A stretch of DNA of 64,000 nucleotides from Lactobacillus isalae (GTDB lineage: Bacteria > Bacillota > Bacilli > Lactobacillales > Lactobacillaceae), in the NCBI RefSeq assembly GCF_947539375.1, contig NZ_OX443569.1, positions 1,302,001-1,366,000 on the forward strand, read 5' to 3'. How positions within the stretch are numbered: the stretch's first letter is position 1; each line of letters begins with the position of its first letter. The position numbers and the translations under genes are program-made. Of this stretch, positions 32,851 through 44,696 are shown one piece after another. The notes under the pieces were generated by a model that did not search any database, was not told the DNA's origin, and worked only from the letters and a program-made list of their open reading frames with translations.

Positions 32851-33060
32851 CTATCTTCCAAACATCATATAGAAAATTATATTTACTAACAAACCTAGCA
32901 GTGCATAGCAAGCTGTTGCCTCTGCTTTGATTTTTTCTTTCTTTACTAAATACACCAAACTAGCAATAAAGCCAAATAAAGGAAAAACAACATAAAAAAT
33001 TACAGCCCATTCAGCAATCCCATTAATGCTTGTGCTTAAATGATGTACAAGATTTTTCAT
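32851..33060 (-). CDS. Small two-span membrane protein, unknown
   Basis: 69 aa. Two hydrophobic segments (about 17-38 and 47-66) are joined by a Lys/Glu-rich loop (KKEKIKAEAT). A strong AAGGAG site lies 5 nt before the ATG, and the stop is 8 bp before the phosphatase start, so the two are probably co-transcribed. I do not recognise a family and assign no function. Confidence 0.75.
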   Translation of the reverse strand: MKNLVHHLSTSINGIAEWAVIFYVVFPLFGFIASLVYLVKKEKIKAEATACYALLGLLVNIIFYMMFGR

Positions 33061-33075
33061 TTTTTCTCCTTATAA

Positions 33076-33110
33076 AAAATAGAGACTAACAAATTATTAG
33101 TCTCTATTTT
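33076..33110 (-). terminator. Terminator of dagK
   Basis: A 14-bp perfect stem AAAATAGAGACTAA and its complement with a 7-nt loop, 3 bp after the dagK stop. Confidence 0.88.
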
Positions 33111-33113
33111 ATA

Positions 33114-34022
33114 TTAACCAACATAAAATTCAATATGCTGCTTTAGATTTTCAAAATCAATTGGTAAATGACCACCAATTTCACCATCTAGGTTAACTGG
33201 AATTGGTTCCTTATCTTTACTATCGCCTAGCAGCTCTACTTTTAAGTATCTAGTCTTAGTATAGATAATTTGAGGATCATTAACATGATTTCCATTCAAG
33301 GCCATCGCCATTAATCGTAATACATCTACTGGATTTGCAGTTTTAACTACAATTAATTGGAACAAGCCGTCAGACAACTGTGCATCAGGCATAATACGCT
33401 CAAACCCACCGATTGAATTAGTCATCCCTAAAAGAAACATTGATAAGTCTCCTTCATAGACGCCATCATCATAAGTCAAACGCATTTTATTGCTGCTTAT
33501 TTTTGGCAACATTTCTGCACCTTTAAGTAGATATGCACTATAGCCAAGAACAGACTTTACTTCTGAAGGAACACCATAAGTCAATTCAGTTAATGAACCA
33601 CTAGCTGCAATATTCATAAAATATTGCTTACCGGCACGCCCAATATCCATCTTTTGAGTTTTACCTGCCAGAATTACCTTAGCTGCATCAACTAAATTAT
33701 CTCTTGGAATTTTCAATGCTCGAGCAAAATCATTAGTTGTCCCTGCTGGAATAACAGCTAATCTAGGTCTTTTTTCTAGTGGAGCTACACCATTAACTAC
33801 TTCGTTAATCGTCCCATCGCCACCAGCGCCTACCAGCAAGTCAAAACCAGCTAAGGCACATCTTTTGGCTTCATTTTGAGCAGACAAAGGTTCTGGCGTA
33901 GTTCTAAAGGCACTAGCTTCAAACCCAGCCTGTTCTAATACGTTTAAAATATCTGCAACATTTTGAAGCATTTGCTCGTGACCTGATACAGGATTATAAA
34001 TTAATCTTGCTTTTTTCGTCAT
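33114..34022 (-). CDS. dagK: Diacylglycerol kinase
   Basis: 302 aa, soluble DagK/YerQ type. It phosphorylates diacylglycerol released by lipoteichoic acid synthesis, returning it to phosphatidate. The catalytic-domain motif GGDGTINEVVNG is at 67-78, with PAGTTNDFAR further on for nucleotide binding. Ribosome site GGGAGG is 9 nt upstream. It lies 23 bp after gatB, the usual Firmicutes order gatCAB-dagK. Confidence 0.95.
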   Translation of the reverse strand: MTKKARLIYNPVSGHEQMLQNVADILNVLEQAGFEASAFRTTPEPLSAQNEAKRCALAGFDLLVGAGGDGTINEVVNGVAPLEKRPRLAVIPAGTTNDFARALKIPRDNLVDAAKVILAGKTQKMDIGRAGKQYFMNIAASGSLTELTYGVPSEVKSVLGYSAYLLKGAEMLPKISSNKMRLTYDDGVYEGDLSMFLLGMTNSIGGFERIMPDAQLSDGLFQLIVVKTANPVDVLRLMAMALNGNHVNDPQIIYTKTRYLKVELLGDSKDKEPIPVNLDGEIGGHLPIDFENLKQHIEFYVG

Positions 34023-34045
34023 CGCCTCTCGCCTCCCTAAAATGA

Positions 34046-35476
34046 TTAACGACTTTGAAGTTCCTTATTAAGCAATTGGTTAACAACCTTAGGGTTAGCC
34101 TTACCACGAGTTTGTTTCATGATTTGACCAACTAAGAATCCAATTGCACGGTCTTTACCATTCTTGAAGTCTTCAACAGATTGTGGATTATCATCAACAA
34201 CCTTAGTTACCATAGGCCCAAGAACAGAAACATCTGATAATTGAACCATACCCTTGTCTTCAACGTACTTCTTAGGATCAGTTCCATTTTCAATAGATTC
34301 CTTGAAGACCTTCTTAGCAATCTTGGATGAAATAGTACCATCTTTGATCATCTTGATCATTTCAGCTAAGTGTTCTGGGGTTAACTTAATGTCTGCAATA
34401 CCAACTTGGTTTTCATTCAAGTAACCATTAACTTGAGTGTTCAACCAGTTAGCAGCTAAAGTTGGATCGGCACCAGCAACTACTGCAGCGTCGTAGAAAT
34501 CACTTGATTCCTTAGTTTGCAAAATAACATCTGCATCGTATTCCTTAATACCATATTCTTCAACGTAGCGCTTGCGACGTTCAAATGGTGATTCAGGTAG
34601 GCTTTCTGCAATTTCATCAATCCAACTTTGCTTAATGTGATAAGGAGCAATATCTGGTTCTGGGAAGTAACGGTAGTCTGCGTCACCTTCCTTAACACGC
34701 TCTAAGACAGTCTTACCAGTAGCTTCATCAAAACGACGAGTAGAAAGTTGAACTCTACCACCAGAAAGAAGTACTTGTTGTTGACGCTTTTCTTCATAAG
34801 CAAGAGAGCGACGAACGTGGTCAAATGAGTTCAAGTTCTTCATTTCAACCTTAGTACCGAGCTTTTCTTGACCAGCAGGACGGATAGAAATGTTGGTATC
34901 AACACGCATTGAACCTTCTTCCATCTTAACGTCAGATGCGCCAGTAAATTGAACAATTTGACGTAATTTAGTTAAGTATGCGTAAGCTTCTTCTGGATCT
35001 TCCATATCAGGTTCAGAAACAACTTCAAGAAGTGGAACACCCTGACGGTTTAAGTCAACGTATGAATAACCGTTAGCACCGTGAGTGTTCTTACCAGCAT
35101 CTTCTTCGATGTGCATTTCGTGAATACCAATGCGCTTCTTCTTTCCGCGAACTTCAACTTCGATGTAACCATCGCGAGCAAGTGGTTGGAAGAATTGAGT
35201 AATCTGGTAAGCCTTAGGGTTATCTGGGTAGAAGTAGTTCTTACGGTCAAAGTGAGTTACAGGCAAGATATGTGAATGAGTTGCTAAAGCAACCATAATA
35301 CCAAGACGGTAAACATCTTTATTTAAACGAGGTAAGACACCAGGCATAGCCCAGTCGATAACATTTGTTTCAGTGTTTGCTTCAGCACCATAAGTAACTG
35401 GTGATGGAGAAAAAATCTTACTCTTTGTTTTTAATTCGAAGTGGACTTCTAGACCAATAGTCGATTTAAAATTCAT
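34046..35476 (-). CDS. gatB: Asp/Glu-tRNA amidotransferase subunit B
   Basis: 476 aa. GatB binds misacylated Glu-tRNA(Gln) or Asp-tRNA(Asn), activates it with ATP and receives ammonia from GatA. The start [19 protein letters not shown] and the zinc/substrate core ([15 protein letters not shown]) are standard, and the C-terminal YqeY-like tail ends [16 protein letters not shown]. Its ribosome site GGAGG lies in the end of gatA, 3 bp away. Full length. Confidence 0.97.
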   Translation of the reverse strand: MNFKSTIGLEVHFELKTKSKIFSPSPVTYGAEANTETNVIDWAMPGVLPRLNKDVYRLGIMVALATHSHILPVTHFDRKNYFYPDNPKAYQITQFFQPLARDGYIEVEVRGKKKRIGIHEMHIEEDAGKNTHGANGYSYVDLNRQGVPLLEVVSEPDMEDPEEAYAYLTKLRQIVQFTGASDVKMEEGSMRVDTNISIRPAGQEKLGTKVEMKNLNSFDHVRRSLAYEEKRQQQVLLSGGRVQLSTRRFDEATGKTVLERVKEGDADYRYFPEPDIAPYHIKQSWIDEIAESLPESPFERRKRYVEEYGIKEYDADVILQTKESSDFYDAAVVAGADPTLAANWLNTQVNGYLNENQVGIADIKLTPEHLAEMIKMIKDGTISSKIAKKVFKESIENGTDPKKYVEDKGMVQLSDVSVLGPMVTKVVDDNPQSVEDFKNGKDRAIGFLVGQIMKQTRGKANPKVVNQLLNKELQSR

Positions 35477-35479
35477 TAA

Positions 35480-36919
35480 TTAATCCTCCATTCCTGTAGG
35501 TGTTTTTTCGTAGAATTTGTTATTACGTTCAATGAAGTCAGCAACCTTAAATACGTTACCTTCATCAAAACGCTTAGCCATAATTTGAAGACCAGCAGGC
35601 ATACCATCAACTAAACCTGCAGGTACACTAGCTGCTGGAATACCAGCTAAGTTAGCTGAAATAGTTAAGATATCGTTGTTGTACATCTTGATTGGGTCTG
35701 AAATTTCTTCACCAATACCAAATGCTGGTTCAGTAGTAGTTGGTCCAACAATAACGTCATTTTCTTCAAAAATCTTTTCAAAGTCGCGGCAAATTAAGGT
35801 TCTAACTTGAGCAGCCTTCTTGAAGAATTCGTCATATGCACCTGCTGATAAAGCAAATGAACCAAGCATAATACGACGCTTAACTTCGTCGCCGAAACCT
35901 TCACTTCTAGATTTTACATAAACATCTAATAAGTTCTTAGTATCCTTTGCACGGTAGCCATAGCGAATACCATCATATCTTTGAAGGTTTGAAGAAGCTT
36001 CACTAGAGGCAACAATGTAGTAAGTAGGAACAACATACTTAGTATGTGGCAATGAAACTTCGTTAATAATTGCACCAGCATCCTTTAAAACATCAATTTG
36101 TTTTTGGATAACATCATGCATTTCGCCGTCAACAGCATCCATGTATTCCTTAGGAACAGCTACGCGTAAGCCTTTAACATCTTGACCTAAGAAACTAGTA
36201 AAGTCAGGTACTTCTTTTTCTGAAACAGTTGCGTCATGTTCGTCAGGACCAGCAATTACGTTTAACACTTCAGCTGAATCCTTAACACGCTTACTCATTA
36301 CACCGATTTGGTCTAATGAAGAACCAAATGCAATAAGTCCCCAACGTGATACTCGACCATAAGTTGGCTTAATACCAAAAATACCATTGAAGGCTGCTGG
36401 TTGACGAATAGAACCACCAGTATCAGAACCAAGGGCTGCAACAATTTCACCGCTAGCTACAGCTGCTGCAGAACCACCAGATGAACCACCAGGAACTTTT
36501 TCTAAGTCCCACGGATTATGAGTTGCACCATAGTAAGAATGTTCAGTAGATGAACCCATTGCAAATTCATCCATGTTGGTCTTACCAACAAAAGTTGCTT
36601 GAGCCTTCTTTAACTTACTAATTACAGTTGCATCATAAACTGGCATGTAGTTGTAAAGAATATGACTAGCTGCAGTAGTCTTCATACCATTAGTGATGAT
36701 ATTATCCTTGATTGCGATTGGGATACCAGCTAATTTGTTTTTAGCAAAATCTAAATCTTCTGCTGGCTTTGCTTCATCATCAACAGTAATCCAAGCATTA
36801 ATCTTCTTGTCTGTTTCTTTAATGTTTTTAACTGTTTCCTTAGCTAGGTCTTCAGCTGTTATTTCGCCATCTTGTAATTTTTTATTTAATGAGTCAATGT
36901 TTTCATTTAAGTAATTCAT
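35480..36919 (-). CDS. gatA: Asp/Glu-tRNA amidotransferase subunit A
   Basis: 479 aa amidase. It frees ammonia from glutamine for transamidation. The Ser-cisSer-Lys triad is visible: Lys71 (IAIKDNI), cis-Ser146 in GGSSGG and nucleophile Ser170 in DTGGS. The ATG overlaps the gatC stop by one base, so the three subunits are coupled. Confidence 0.97.
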   Translation of the reverse strand: MNYLNENIDSLNKKLQDGEITAEDLAKETVKNIKETDKKINAWITVDDEAKPAEDLDFAKNKLAGIPIAIKDNIITNGMKTTAASHILYNYMPVYDATVISKLKKAQATFVGKTNMDEFAMGSSTEHSYYGATHNPWDLEKVPGGSSGGSAAAVASGEIVAALGSDTGGSIRQPAAFNGIFGIKPTYGRVSRWGLIAFGSSLDQIGVMSKRVKDSAEVLNVIAGPDEHDATVSEKEVPDFTSFLGQDVKGLRVAVPKEYMDAVDGEMHDVIQKQIDVLKDAGAIINEVSLPHTKYVVPTYYIVASSEASSNLQRYDGIRYGYRAKDTKNLLDVYVKSRSEGFGDEVKRRIMLGSFALSAGAYDEFFKKAAQVRTLICRDFEKIFEENDVIVGPTTTEPAFGIGEEISDPIKMYNNDILTISANLAGIPAASVPAGLVDGMPAGLQIMAKRFDEGNVFKVADFIERNNKFYEKTPTGMED

Positions 36920-37224
36920 TATTCATTATCATCCTTATCAATAATTACTGGCACCTTAATGAAGCCATCAGCTTTTTCAGGAACATTCTTCATTAATTCT
37001 GCACGACTTTCCCAATGTTCAGGCTTGTCTTCTCTAAAGTCAGTCTCTCGATCAACAACTTGAACAGTTTCAGGAACTCCTTCAGTATCAACTTCGGCTA
37101 ATTGATGTGCCATATTGATAATGTCACCCATTTGTTCAGTAAACTTATCAATTTCGTCTTCACCAAACTCTAGTCGAGATAGTGTTGCAACGTGATTGAT
37201 TTCATCTTTTGTAATTTTCACCAT
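36919..37224 (-). CDS. gatC: Asp/Glu-tRNA amidotransferase subunit C
   Basis: 101 aa, the small subunit wrapping GatA and GatB. Start ATG at 37224 ([20 protein letters not shown]) is chosen over an upstream in-frame start, because AGGAGG lies 4 nt upstream and this is the conserved N-terminus and length. It begins 7 bp after the camS stop. Confidence 0.96.
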   Translation of the reverse strand: MVKITKDEINHVATLSRLEFGEDEIDKFTEQMGDIINMAHQLAEVDTEGVPETVQVVDRETDFREDKPEHWESRAELMKNVPEKADGFIKVPVIIDKDDNE

Positions 37225-37231
37225 TTGCCTC

Positions 37232-38371
37232 CTATTCACCGCCAAAGACGTGGACATAGTAGCTATCGTCTGCGGAATTCTTAGCGATTAATGCTTGCGT
37301 ATCATTGACAGAATTAATCTTAATTTCTATTGGTGCATCCTTAGGTAGATACTTCTTAGCTGCTGAAAGCACAAGTCTTGAAAAACTTTCAATCTGTGCA
37401 TAACCAAAGAACTGAGTTGTTACAGTAATGTTCATCTGTGTCAAAGTCTTATTTTGATAATGAACAGTTGCCGTTACCCCACTAATATTAGGGAAATATC
37501 CCTGAATAGCGGCCTTAAAATCACTAAATGAAGCTGCATCAGTAGAATTAATTGCTTTTTCACTTCCAACAGTCGGTAGAACCTGACTACGATTATTGAC
37601 TGTTTTCCAATCATTTATTTTACTACTATTTGCATTAGCAATTCCATATGCAAAGTAATTTCCACCTACAAGAGAATCTTTACTGGTCTTACTAAAAAGT
37701 CCAACCAGAATTGGGATATCCTTTAATCCCTTCTTTTTACGTAAGTAAGAAACTAACTTGTTAGCTGCTTCCTTACCAAAAGTTTCCTGCTCTGCACGAG
37801 AAATATCTTTATGATATTGGGCACCGTCTTTAGTTTTTTGATAGTAATCAACTGAGTTAAGGGCTAAGCCCACACTCATACCACCCATTTTGTAACTAGA
37901 ATTAGATTTAGTCAAAAAATCTTGTTCCAAAATTTGATCTAAAATAATTGGATTATAAGAATCTTTCTTAGTACTTTTTTCAGCATTTAAGCCTTGAGAG
38001 TTACTCTTTGACTTTCTTCCTAGCCAATCAGTCGCATCTGCAACTGAAATTTTTTGTCCTTCTTGGAAAACATACTTACTACTTGAAAAAGTGTTGTGCG
38101 ATAAGTCAATTAAGCCAGACTCTAAGGCACGACCATCAACATTATTATCGCTAGTATTTTCAGTTGTTCCCTCAATTGGACTAGTTACATACTCGCCATC
38201 TTTTAAAAGAACATTGTAGCCATTTTTACTTGTACTAGTTGTTTGATAACTTTTTTTCTTAGTTGTTGAAGTTGTAGGATTATTAGCAAGATCTGAATTT
38301 TTTAAATTACCACACGCACTTAAACTTAATCCAGTAGCTACTAGCAGTGCTATTTGCAAAAATCTTTTCAA
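37232..38371 (-). CDS. camS: CamS-family lipoprotein
   Basis: About 379 aa from TTG at 38371. The open frame goes further into ligA, but AGAAGG lies 9 nt before this TTG, and a lipoprotein signal starts here: basic LKR, hydrophobic, lipobox LSAC with Cys near residue 20. CamS is the family of the staphylococcal cAM373 sex-pheromone precursor, in which the pheromone comes from the signal peptide. The cellular role of the mature lipoprotein is unclear. Position between ligA and gatC is the conserved Firmicutes order. Confidence 0.88.
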   Translation of the reverse strand: MKRFLQIALLVATGLSLSACGNLKNSDLANNPTTSTTKKKSYQTTSTSKNGYNVLLKDGEYVTSPIEGTTENTSDNNVDGRALESGLIDLSHNTFSSSKYVFQEGQKISVADATDWLGRKSKSNSQGLNAEKSTKKDSYNPIILDQILEQDFLTKSNSSYKMGGMSVGLALNSVDYYQKTKDGAQYHKDISRAEQETFGKEAANKLVSYLRKKKGLKDIPILVGLFSKTSKDSLVGGNYFAYGIANANSSKINDWKTVNNRSQVLPTVGSEKAINSTDAASFSDFKAAIQGYFPNISGVTATVHYQNKTLTQMNITVTTQFFGYAQIESFSRLVLSAAKKYLPKDAPIEIKINSVNDTQALIAKNSADDSYYVHVFGGE

Positions 38372-38393
38372 TTTATTTTTCCTTCTTATTTCT

Positions 38394-40415
<2,022 letters not shown>

Positions 40416-40433
40416 CTAAACCAAACTACTTCA

Positions 40434-42677
40434 TTATATCTTTTTAATTGGTGCAAAGGCAGCTAAAAGACGCTTCACTCCTTGACTGGCAAAAGCAATA
40501 TCTAATTCCATATCTTCGCCGCTGCCATTAACTTTAACAACAACGCCCTTACCCCAAGCCTTATGAGAAACTTGATCGCCAACGTTCCAAGACTTCTTGT
40601 CTGCACCAACTGCACCACTGGCTTTCTTAGCTGTCTCAATTCTAACCTTTGGACGGTAAACTTGAGAAGTTGCACGCTCTCTACTTTTAGCAAAAGGAAT
40701 CGACATTGAAGAACTAGATTGAACTGGATTAACAAATTCCAGATCCTTATCTTCAATTTCATCAATAAAACGAGATGGTTGATTGTTTTGCGGGCGACCA
40801 TACATCGTTCTAGAAAAAGCATTAGTGATGTAGAGTTTCTTTTCAGCACGCGTAATGCCTACATAGGCTAAACGTCGCTCTTCTTCAAGCTCATTCGGAT
40901 CGCCTGCTGCTCTTGAAAGTGGGAACAAGCCTTCTTCCATACCAACTAAGAAAACAACAGGGAACTCTAAGCCTTTAGCTGCATGAAGGGTCATTAAAGC
41001 TACTTGATTATCTTGATTTTCTAAGTCATCTTGATCACTTAAAAGTGAGATTTCTGAAAGAAAATCTCCCAAGGCAGTTGAATCCTCATCTTCTGGCTCA
41101 TAATTATCATCAAAACGTTTGGTAACAGTTAAGAATTCATTCAAGTTTTCCAATCTGGTGTCAGCTTCAATTGTATGTTCGTTTTCTAAGGCTTCTTTAT
41201 AGCCAAAGTCAGCTAATAATTTTTCAGTCAAGCCAGTTACACTGTGCGTCTTACTATATTCAATTGCATCCTTTAAGGCAGTACCAAAAGTAGCCAAAGT
41301 TTTAGCTGGACGACCTGTAATTGGCGCTAAACTCAAGTTCTTAAAAGTCTCTTCAATTGTAAAATCATTATCATTAGCAAAACCGTTAAATTTAGCCATC
41401 GTGGTTGGTCCTAATCCACGTTTTGGCACATTGATAATTCGATTAAAACTCATCGAATCAGCAGGATTTGCTACCACCTTTAAGTAGGCCAAAATATCTT
41501 TGATTTCTTTTCGATCGTAGAATTTATGTCCACCAACAATTCGGTAAGGGATGTTTGATTTAACTAGAGCTTCTTCGACGTTACGGGATTGGGCATTTGT
41601 TCGATAAAGAACAGCAAAATCTTTGTAGTCTCGCTTGTGTTCTTTTATTTCTTCATTGATCTTTGAAACGATGAAGAGTGCCTCATCATTTCCGCTTTGA
41701 GCACGATAGTAATTGATTTTATCGCCATCACCCTTATCAGTCCAAAGCTTTTTAGGTTTGCGGTTTTGATTATTCTTAATAACCGAGTTAGCTGCATCTA
41801 AGATATGACCAGTTGAACGATAATTTTGTTCAAGTTTGATCGTATTAACTTCATCATCTTGATAGTCATGCTCAAAATTAAGAATATTTTCCATGTTAGC
41901 TCCACGCCAGCCATATATTGACTGATCTGCATCCCCAACTACACAAATATTCTTATATTGCGCAGCTAGTGCAACACAAAGCTGATATTGTGCTTCGTTT
42001 GTATCCTGATATTCATCAACCAAAATATAGCGAAACTTATTTTGATAGTAATGAAGAGTCTCTTTATCTTTTTTAAACAAGACCAAAGTTTGCATAATCA
42101 AATCATCAAAATCCATAATTTGATCACGCTTTAAACGATGTTGATATTCGGCATAAACTTGCGCTGTTACCTTTTCAAAAGGACTAGCAGCTTGTTCTTT
42201 AAAGTCTTTTGGCGTAAGCAGGTCATTTTTACCATTAGAAATCGCACCTAAAATTGCTTTTGGATCATACATTTTAGGATTAATATTAAGATCTTTTTCA
42301 ATTCGCTTAATTAAAGTTAATTGCTCTGCAGAATCTGCAATCGAAAAATTGTTAGAGTAACCGATCTTTTCCGCATCACGGCGTAAAATTCTCACGCATA
42401 AAGCATGAAAAGTTGACATCCAAACGCTATCAGCAGCTGGTCCTAAAAGCTTTTGAACACGCTCTTTCATTTCAGTTGCAGCCTTATTAGTAAAAGTAAT
42501 GGCTAAGACATTCCATGGGGCAACGCCCTTTTCTTCAATTAAATAGGCAATTCGACGTGTTAAAACTGATGTTTTTCCACTACCAGCTCCGGCAACTACT
42601 AAAAGTGGACCTTCAGTACACTGCACAGCTTTTTTCTGCTGAGGATTTAATCCTGCAAGAATTGTTTCTTCGCTCAT
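40434..42677 (-). CDS. pcrA: ATP-dependent DNA helicase PcrA
   Basis: 747 aa UvrD/Rep-family superfamily 1A 3'-5' helicase for repair and plasmid replication. Start ATG at 42677 (MSEETILAGLNPQQKKAV), with GGGAG 6 nt before it; the earlier in-frame start lacks a site. Walker A GAGSGKTS is at 30-37, Walker B DEYQDTN near 225, and later QNYRST and VGMEEGLFPL. The C-terminal VGDQVSHKAWGKGVV module binds RNA polymerase in relatives. Confidence 0.96.
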   Translation of the reverse strand: MSEETILAGLNPQQKKAVQCTEGPLLVVAGAGSGKTSVLTRRIAYLIEEKGVAPWNVLAITFTNKAATEMKERVQKLLGPAADSVWMSTFHALCVRILRRDAEKIGYSNNFSIADSAEQLTLIKRIEKDLNINPKMYDPKAILGAISNGKNDLLTPKDFKEQAASPFEKVTAQVYAEYQHRLKRDQIMDFDDLIMQTLVLFKKDKETLHYYQNKFRYILVDEYQDTNEAQYQLCVALAAQYKNICVVGDADQSIYGWRGANMENILNFEHDYQDDEVNTIKLEQNYRSTGHILDAANSVIKNNQNRKPKKLWTDKGDGDKINYYRAQSGNDEALFIVSKINEEIKEHKRDYKDFAVLYRTNAQSRNVEEALVKSNIPYRIVGGHKFYDRKEIKDILAYLKVVANPADSMSFNRIINVPKRGLGPTTMAKFNGFANDNDFTIEETFKNLSLAPITGRPAKTLATFGTALKDAIEYSKTHSVTGLTEKLLADFGYKEALENEHTIEADTRLENLNEFLTVTKRFDDNYEPEDEDSTALGDFLSEISLLSDQDDLENQDNQVALMTLHAAKGLEFPVVFLVGMEEGLFPLSRAAGDPNELEEERRLAYVGITRAEKKLYITNAFSRTMYGRPQNNQPSRFIDEIEDKDLEFVNPVQSSSSMSIPFAKSRERATSQVYRPKVRIETAKKASGAVGADKKSWNVGDQVSHKAWGKGVVVKVNGSGEDMELDIAFASQGVKRLLAAFAPIKKI

Positions 42678-42723
42678 TGCTTCTCCCTTTTCTGATAACT
42701 TAAACACTAAAATAGACTTGTCT

Positions 42724-42732
42724 ATTATAACA
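42724..42732 (-). promoter_or_regulatory. pcrA: Extended -10 promoter of the pcrA operon
   Basis: TGTTATAAT on the minus strand (TGn plus consensus -10), 47 bp before the pcrA ATG and directly after the U-tract of the upstream terminator. No good -35 is seen. Confidence 0.5.
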
Positions 42733-42733
42733 A

Positions 42734-42771
42734 AAAACGACGATAGCTTTTAACCTAACTATCATCGTTTT
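42734..42771 (-). terminator. Terminator of the GH73 gene
   Basis: A 13-bp stem AAAACGACGATAG against CTATCATCGTTTT with one mismatch, followed on the minus strand by a T run, 4 bp after the stop. Confidence 0.85.
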
Positions 42772-42775
42772 GGAA

Positions 42776-43402
42776 TTAATCATATTGCGTTAAATTAAAC
42801 TCTTTAATTAAATCAATTAGCTTTTTAGCATAACCTGGATCAGTCGCATAGCCATCTGTCTCTAGAGCTTGCGCTTGACTAGCATAATCCTTAGCAGCTA
42901 AAACATGCTGATATTGATTTCTGTTCCAAGTAGTACCATTTACGAATAAACGGGTATGGGCTTGAATTGATTCTTCATAAGAATTATAAACTTGAAACCG
43001 GCCCGTCACAGTCTCCCAATGATCATTAACATATTCAGAAGTTGTTAATTCTCGACTAGTATTGGGATCAGTTCCCTTGACGCCAAATAAATTATTATAC
43101 TTTCTAGAAAGTTCACTTTGACCAAAGTTACTCTCCAAACATGCCTGAGCAATTGTTACGCTAGGAAATAAACCATAGGGCTTATCTGCCCTTTGAGCAA
43201 TTGGAGCTACTACTTTAATAAACTTTTCTTTACTTTGAAGAGCGCGTTCTTTTTCTAGTTGCGCCTGCCTCAACTGTTCATTAACTACAATTTCATGACG
43301 CCAGTACAAAAAGCCTGATAAGATGATTACTAAAGTAAAGCAAATAGCAAATGCTCTTGCAATTACGTATTGAATATTTTTTTGACGGCGTCTACGTGGC
43401 AT
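42776..43402 (-). CDS. Membrane-anchored GH73 N-acetylglucosaminidase
   Basis: 208 aa. Basic N-terminus (RRRRQK), one membrane span at about 13-33, a short coiled linker (about 42-60), then a glucosaminidase (GH73) domain with likely catalytic Glu90 in QACLESNFG and FGVKG and YNSYEES motifs. It hydrolyses the GlcNAc-MurNAc bond of peptidoglycan outside the cell; remodelling during growth is likely. No wall-binding repeats. It starts 1 bp after the ECF gene. Confidence 0.88.
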   Translation of the reverse strand: MPRRRRQKNIQYVIARAFAICFTLVIILSGFLYWRHEIVVNEQLRQAQLEKERALQSKEKFIKVVAPIAQRADKPYGLFPSVTIAQACLESNFGQSELSRKYNNLFGVKGTDPNTSRELTTSEYVNDHWETVTGRFQVYNSYEESIQAHTRLFVNGTTWNRNQYQHVLAAKDYASQAQALETDGYATDPGYAKKLIDLIKEFNLTQYD

Positions 43403-43403
43403 C

Positions 43404-44021
43404 TTAACTCATCTTCCTTTTCATTACTTGCTTTAAAGGCATTGCAATTGCTGGAGTAAGAACAGCAGTAAAGATTGCTTCTACAACACCATTAACGCCT
43501 AAAACACTTAATAAAATTGCAATTAAAGGAGCAGAATTTTGAGTTTGACCTAAACTTTGCAGTAAAGTAGCTGGATTATTCATGAACCACAAGCTAGTGA
43601 TGCTAATTACCAGTAAGGTATTAGCAAGCGAAGTACATAAGCCGGCAATTGTATAAACAACTGTCTTTTGAAGCCTTGATTCATCTTTTGCGGCTTGACC
43701 AATCATACCAGCAATAAAACCGGCAGCTGTACGTGGAACTAATGCAATAAAAATATTTCGGAACAAAAGCATGCTGACAATATCGCCAGGTTGCGTATAA
43801 GCAACAAATAAACTTAATAAACCCCAAAATAAACCAATTGATGCACCAAAGCCTGGCCCCATTAAACAACCTGCTAAAGCAACTGTTAAAGGTATCGTTG
43901 TAATTGAAGGCAAGCCCGGTAAAATCCGAATATAGCCAATATAAGGAACAAAAGTCTGAACCAAAATAATTGCAACAAAAATAGCACTAATGGCAATTCT
44001 AAAAGTCTTTTTATTAATCAT
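43404..44021 (-). CDS. ECF transporter S component, substrate unknown
   Basis: 205 aa with about six membrane spans. It is the substrate-binding (S) part of an energy-coupling-factor vitamin transporter; the shared EcfA1/A2/T module is not in this window. The N-terminal span with Ala-rich ISAIFVAIILVQTFVP is of the type that meets EcfT. It resembles the pantothenate/other-vitamin S components, but I cannot name the substrate. No riboswitch is seen in the 70 bp upstream. Confidence 0.8.
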   Translation of the reverse strand: MINKKTFRIAISAIFVAIILVQTFVPYIGYIRILPGLPSITTIPLTVALAGCLMGPGFGASIGLFWGLLSLFVAYTQPGDIVSMLLFRNIFIALVPRTAAGFIAGMIGQAAKDESRLQKTVVYTIAGLCTSLANTLLVISITSLWFMNNPATLLQSLGQTQNSAPLIAILLSVLGVNGVVEAIFTAVLTPAIAMPLKQVMKRKMS

Positions 44022-44056
44022 AGTCTTTCCTACTTTATTAATTATAACTTTAACAA

Positions 44057-44086
44057 AAAAGGAAGCCGCATGTGCGACTTCCTTTT
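44057..44086 (-). terminator. Terminator after tRNA-Leu
   Basis: A 14-bp stem AAAAGGAAGCCGCA against TGCGACTTCCTTTT with one mismatch, followed on the minus strand by TTGTTA, just after the tRNA 3' end. Confidence 0.8.
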
Positions 44087-44091
44087 CTTAG

Positions 44092-44180
44092 TGGTGCGGG
44101 CGAGAAGACTCGAACTTCCACGATCTAAAAGCGATCACAAGATCCTTAGTCTTGCGCGTCTGCCATTCCGCCACGCCCGC
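44092..44180 (-). tRNA. tRNA-Leu(AAG)
   Basis: 89 nt including encoded CCA. 7-bp acceptor stem GCGGGCG/CGCCCGC, long variable arm typical of Leu tRNAs, T-loop GTTCGAGTC. Anticodon stem CAAGA/TCTTG with loop CTAAGGA, so the anticodon is AAG (decodes CUU, and more if A34 is inosine). Confidence 0.93.
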
Positions 44181-44237
44181 GGTACTTAACTAATATACCA
44201 AATAATTTTTCTTTTAGCAAATGGAAATTCAAATTTT

Positions 44238-44696
44238 TTATTTATTTTTTCGAATTAATTTTAATCTTCCTCCGCACCGTCCGCAACGATATTTTCTGGT
44301 ATTTACTCTGCGAACACGCGGATACCGAAAATGGCAATTTTCGCATTCATAAAGATAATTGCGAGTCTGCCGACGCCTTAAACCAATATCAGGCGTATAC
44401 CTACTGCCTCCAACATAGGCAAGTAAATTTTTAAAATCACGCTTGCGATGCTGATAACCTCGCCCTGCTAAGTGTAAATGATAATGCGTCAACTCATGTT
44501 TAATTATTCCTATTAAATCTGCGCGATATTTTTCATCTAAAAAATGACCATTAATATCAATATGATGGTCATTTAGAAAATATCTTCCTCCAGTTGTTGT
44601 CATTCGATTATTAATCTTAACTTCATGTCTAAATGGAGCATGGAAATATTTTAAAGAAATTTCTTCTACTAATTTTTGTAAGTCTGTTTGATTCAT
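44238..44696 (-). CDS. SprT-like zinc metallopeptidase-fold protein
   Basis: 152 aa. Zincin HELTH at 67-71 (His67, Glu68, His71), then a C-terminal CxxC...CxxC zinc ribbon (Cys118/121, Cys138/141). SprT-family proteins include DNA-protein crosslink proteases (SPRTN) in eukaryotes; the bacterial role is not established. The ATG overlaps the stop of the glycosyltransferase upstream (ATGA), so it is coupled to surface-polysaccharide genes. Confidence 0.9.
   Translation of the reverse strand: MNQTDLQKLVEEISLKYFHAPFRHEVKINNRMTTTGGRYFLNDHHIDINGHFLDEKYRADLIGIIKHELTHYHLHLAGRGYQHRKRDFKNLLAYVGGSRYTPDIGLRRRQTRNYLYECENCHFRYPRVRRVNTRKYRCGRCGGRLKLIRKNK

Noticed and set aside
32843-32911. N-terminal 23-residue extension of the HAD phosphatase
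   Set aside because: It overlaps the small membrane gene, lacks a ribosome site and is not part of the HAD fold.
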